A stretch of DNA of 64,000 bases from Hydrangea macrophylla (lineage: Eukaryota > Streptophyta > Magnoliopsida > Cornales > Hydrangeaceae). Made by a program: the position numbers and the translations under genes. Where the stretch lies: positions 13,823,585 through 13,887,584 of the forward strand of contig CM066994.1 of the NCBI GenBank assembly GCA_033977485.1. The letters are read 5' to 3'. This document shows, in pieces, positions 60,366-64,000 of the stretch. A model generated the notes under the pieces. It saw only the letters and a list, made by a program, of their open reading frames with translations, was not told the origin of the DNA and did not search any database. Within the stretch, counting starts at the first letter, position 1. Each line of letters begins with the position of its first letter.

Positions 60366-60409
60366 AGTTTACCATCACTCTCATTCAAAATATATCATTC
60401 TCATTCAAA

Positions 60410-60545
60410 ATCTTAGGCTTCTATGTCCATTAATAGCGCTTTCGTGTCCGTCGCTTGACATCTCGGGCTTTCATGTCCATCACTTAATGTCTTAGGGCTT
60501 CAGTGTTTATCTCCTAATTTCCAGGGCTTCTATGTCCGTCGATTA
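60410..60545 (+). repeat. Short repeats GGGCTTCTATGTCCGTCG
   Basis: Four imperfect copies of a 30-40-bp unit with core GGCTTCTATGTCCATTA/GGGCTTTCATGTCCATC/GGGCTTCAGTGTTTATC/GGGCTTCTATGTCCGTC follow the large minisatellite. Confidence 0.7.
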
Positions 60546-62597
60546 TCTGTCAAACATCATCTTCGATAATGTCTTCTGGGACTCCACATTCGATTACATT
60601 CTCTTGCGAAACACACTTCCCAAAATTCAAAAGTTTGCTCCAAGACCTAAAGTCTTCAACACCTTGGTATCCTTATCGGGATCTACCACTGTATTAAAGT
60701 TAAGAAAACACTAGCATGGCATAAGTCCACTCGGTGTGGCCCACACCCCACAGCACCAGCTCATACTAGGATCAGAACAATAGGCATGATAGGACTCATG
60801 ACACAATTCATATCACATCCACGAATTGTATATCATCCTTATAGCATAGCATCCACTTGTCTTGTTATGCATGTGTGATTTGTTCCTTTATACCCCGAAC
60901 TAAGTCCTAGTTTGATTCCTCTACGGATACGTAGACAGCATACGTAGAGCACGACCAACACCAGCCTCAGCATTCATGTTTTCTATCATTGTATCTTTTG
61001 CAACACTTTTATCCTAAATATATAGCCTCCAAAAAGACTTGTCTCTTCAAAGCTTTGGCACTCACTTGCGAAATGCGTTGTCTCGCAAGTTCATGCCAAA
61101 GAGGGGCAAATTGTAGACACCCCATTTTGTCGGCTATCAGATTTAGGAGACCCATAACTTGGTGGTTCACGATGATCAAAAAAGGACTCAAAAGGACTCA
61201 TATCTCTCAAAATGCTCAAAAAGTGGTACAGAGGAAGATCAAAATGCCCTTAAAAGCCCAAGCACTCCCAGATTTGGACCAAAAGTTCTAGAAACATGCT
61301 ACGTCATAAGAAAAGTGATAAAATAAGTTTTGAAGCAAAATCAGATGAAATCGTCAGCTCCCAGAGACCCCTGAAAGTCCCGGAAGTTCCTGAAAAGTCT
61401 CCGTTGACCGGTTTGACTAGGGTTTGACCGAAATTGTCCAAATTCTTCAAAAAGTTTCAAGATCATTCTAGATCATGTAAAAAGTACTAAAACGAGTTTT
61501 TAAAGAAAATCGGACGAAAATGTCAGCTCCAGGGATCTTCCAGAGGTTCCCAGAACTTCTTAGAAATCCTAGGTTTGACTGATTTAACCTAAGAGTTGGC
61601 TTTGAAATCGGAGTGCCATATCAATTGCTTTCTAATGGTATATTGCACATAATTTTTGGATTTGAAACAAATTTATTATGAATTTCTAAATGTGAAAAAG
61701 GCGATCAAATTGGCTTTTATCACGCATACCGCAAAACTTTTCAAAGTGACCTAACTGAAAACTATTTTTTATGAAAAGTAGACTCCATTACCTTTTCAAC
61801 GGTATATCACAAGCTCAATTTGGAGTTCATATGCATTTCTATGAATTTTGGAAGAAATAGGGCCCTTTCGTGAATGCTAGAACCTCTGGGGGTCTAAACG
61901 TAAATTTTTGGGCATCTGAGGAGCTGTGCCATGGTGGCACTGGTCCACTACTGCGACGGCACATGGACAGTGCCGTGGTGGCACTCAACTCCCACTGAAG
62001 CCATTTTTGTAATTTATTTTGGGGGTCCAAATTGAATAATTGAAAGCCAAAATGACGTAGTTTCTTGTTCACAGATGTTTGAGACCAATGGGAGCACTCT
62101 CTAAATCCCAAAACCATCCCAAATTGGCCTATATAAACCCCAATTTGCTCTTCATTTTGGGGGGGCTAAGTGCAAAGTTTGAGAAAGTTGTAGAGAAAAA
62201 GAGAGGTAGAGACAGGTTTAGAAAAGAGAAAGGGAGCTTTGCCTACTGATTTTTCATAAGAAAGTGAGTTTTAATATTGTTTTTTCCATTACCCCTCTTA
62301 TACTTCACATTCAAATCATCCCTAACCACCATTCTTGAGCATTCATATGATAGGAATCTTCTTCCATGTCCAAATGTCAATATATATATGAGTGAAACAC
62401 CAAGCTGCAAGTCCAATATCTCAATGATTATCATCTATTAATTGCTTATTTTATTGTTTACATATTATGTTCATCTCTTCTTACCTCATTTCTTTTTAAT
62501 TTTTTCTTTGATTACTTAAATGCTTATCATCATCTTGATGATATGTTGTTTGAAGAAAGTGAATTCTTATGGATAGTGGCTCTTGACCTCAAAGACA

Positions 62598-64000
62598 TGT
62601 TTGATGGGTGATGGTTTTAACTTCCATACATTCATATGTATTCTTGAAGTCATATCTCAGACAAAACTATGTTTGTGAAAGAAATATTGGGAGTTTTTTA
62701 TATGAGTTTGATGTTGGTATTCTAAGGGGTTATAATCTCCATTTGGTGTTGGGCATATACTTTCAAAATCTCTATTTAAAACATATCTTAAACCCTTCAT
62801 TTTGATTTCAAGAAACAAAACACTTGTTTTTCCCCAAATCTTCAAAAATAATGAGTTGTTCAACTTCAAAATAATATTCTAAGTTCAATACTCAATGAGT
62901 GATTACAAGACCACTTGAAAAGTCTTCCTAACTCATTAAAGAACACCCATGATTTTTGGTTTGATCTATAAACACTTGGAAGGGGTCCATTTTGACCCAA
63001 ACATTTCTTCCAGATATTCTATTTTTACTCTCACAGCAGTTTAGCTGACTTACAACTTGTTTTCCAGAAAATTTTTCCAAATAAAGTAGCCCCAATTCAT
63101 TTTTTCCCTTGAACTTCAGTGTCTTAGGGAATGTTTTGTATAATGTGGGCCTCTAGATGTTTTGCTTTCATTTTCTAAGATTTTCTGACATTGTAGTTGA
63201 CAGTATGGACTCTGTTCATGAGTAACCTCTATTTTTTATATGATTTATCTCAATCTGTAATAGTTATTGTAGATTGGCTTTTTGATATGTGTTCTGGACA
63301 CAATAAGGATGATCTCCACAATAAATCATGCATTAAAAACATTTGTAACCTCACTTTTCCATTTTTACAAAATCAGTCCACTATTCTGTCCACTATTTAC
63401 AGCAAGCATACTTTTACTTTCATTCTTTGATTTGATGCTCACATTCACTCCAAATTTGTTCATATCTTAGGAAGTAGTCTATAATACATTTATACATATT
63501 CTATGATGATTTCCCTCATTTATTCATGCATACTCTAGACTTCTAAGTCACTTTCGAAAGTCCATGTACACAAACACGCTACAAGTTTTGCACATTCTAG
63601 GATCATACATTGCATCCATGCAAGATTTGGAGATTGTGTGACTTCTAATCTAAGGAGATTATAGGGAATGAACTTGATCATACGTTCATGCTCCCCCTCG
63701 ATCTAATCTTCCTTTCTCATCCGTCCCGGAGATTGAGAGATCTTCTTTTCTTAAAGATTAACATGCATCATAGTAGCTTGCTAAGCATATTTCATTTTCT
63801 TTGATTATTTGTTTCAAGAACAATTCATGTCCCCTCTTAGATTAGGAATGCTTTATTACTTGCTATGTGATTAGACAATTTTTCCTAGTTTTGTCTATGT
63901 GATCTTTTCACCTTTGCATTGTGTGGGTATTTGGCTTAGATCTTATGAATGATATTTTATCTTTTGATCTTCCATTTCAAGATTCTTATGAGATGTAATA
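62598..64000. other. Right-edge sequence, no gene recognised
   Basis: Largely unique AT-rich sequence. Short open frames (up to 77 codons) show no domain and are treated as chance. A CT-rich phrase TCCCCCTCGATCTAATCTTC near 63692 is unremarkable. Confidence 0.4.

Larger units (their letters stand above)
56165..62590 (+). mobile_element. Non-coding LTR element with 1.4-1.5-kb direct repeats (LARD-like)
   Basis: Two long direct repeats, 56165-57640 and 61112-62590, run from TATAGACACCCC/TGTAGACACCCC to a common GATAGTRGCTCTYGACCT end. They are roughly 90% identical by eye, with small indels. The purine tract AAAGAGGGGCAAAT immediately precedes the second repeat, as expected for a 3' LTR. The first repeat starts inside the Tat-like gag. 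The 3.4-kb interior carries repeats but no gag, protease, RT or integrase, so it is a large non-autonomous LTR element. Its terminal phrases (GGGATACGTAGGCAACC) recall Ogre/Tat-type LTRs (inference). The second repeat may be shortened at its right end. Confidence 0.7.

Overview
The window is plant nuclear DNA, almost certainly from a eudicot. It has AT-rich spacers, spliced plant-type genes with GT..AG introns, Stowaway-type MITEs, Ty1/copia and Ty3/gypsy LTR elements, a Mutator-like element and a plant GH1 beta-glucosidase. I cannot name the species. Only two host genes are visible. Most of the rest is transposable-element sequence, much of it nested or decayed.

Layout. 1-1264: left-edge non-coding sequence with an LTR-like remnant and a small repeat. 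1265-3855 (minus): the first two exons of an ABCG half-size transporter (ATP-binding half only). About 5.5-17.2 kb: a large Mutator-like element with a spliced MULE transposase gene (plus) and, convergent to it, a 13-exon gene (minus) ending in a Ulp1/C48-type cysteine protease domain. Both genes carry disabling mutations, and the non-coding parts of the element are sprinkled with about 19 copies of one near-palindromic motif (core GTGAAATTTCTCAA). 17.2-26.6 kb: a MITE graveyard, including two hAT-type elements, a 9-bp-TSD Mutator-type MITE, a probable Helitron and several foldbacks. 26648-33027 (plus): a full-length Ty1/copia element with 5-bp TSDs and nearly identical LTRs; its gag is split by a 1.65-kb solo LTR with its own TSD.

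33.0-41.4 kb: intergenic foldback and Stowaway MITEs, including one MITE nested in another. 41392-46577 (plus): an apparently intact 12-exon GH1 beta-glucosidase (534 aa), the best host gene here. 46949-54558 (minus): a decayed Ty1/copia element, itself interrupted by a 2.16-kb gypsy-type solo LTR and lacking its 5' LTR. 54559-56164 (plus): 5' LTR, primer-binding site and broken gag of a Tat-like Ty3/gypsy element. 56165-62590: a non-coding LTR element with 1.4-1.5-kb direct repeats whose interior holds a minisatellite with a higher-order period near 220 bp. 62.6-64 kb: nothing recognised.

How parts relate. The two host genes are independent: a membrane ABC transporter and a secreted or vacuolar glycosidase. 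The MULE transposase and the Ulp1-domain gene belong to one element. The recurring motif confined to that element is the most interesting signal, because it resembles the way some plant Mutator-like elements accumulate short motifs recognised by their own encoded proteins. All exon borders were read by eye from splice consensus and conserved protein motifs, so individual borders may be off by a few bases.
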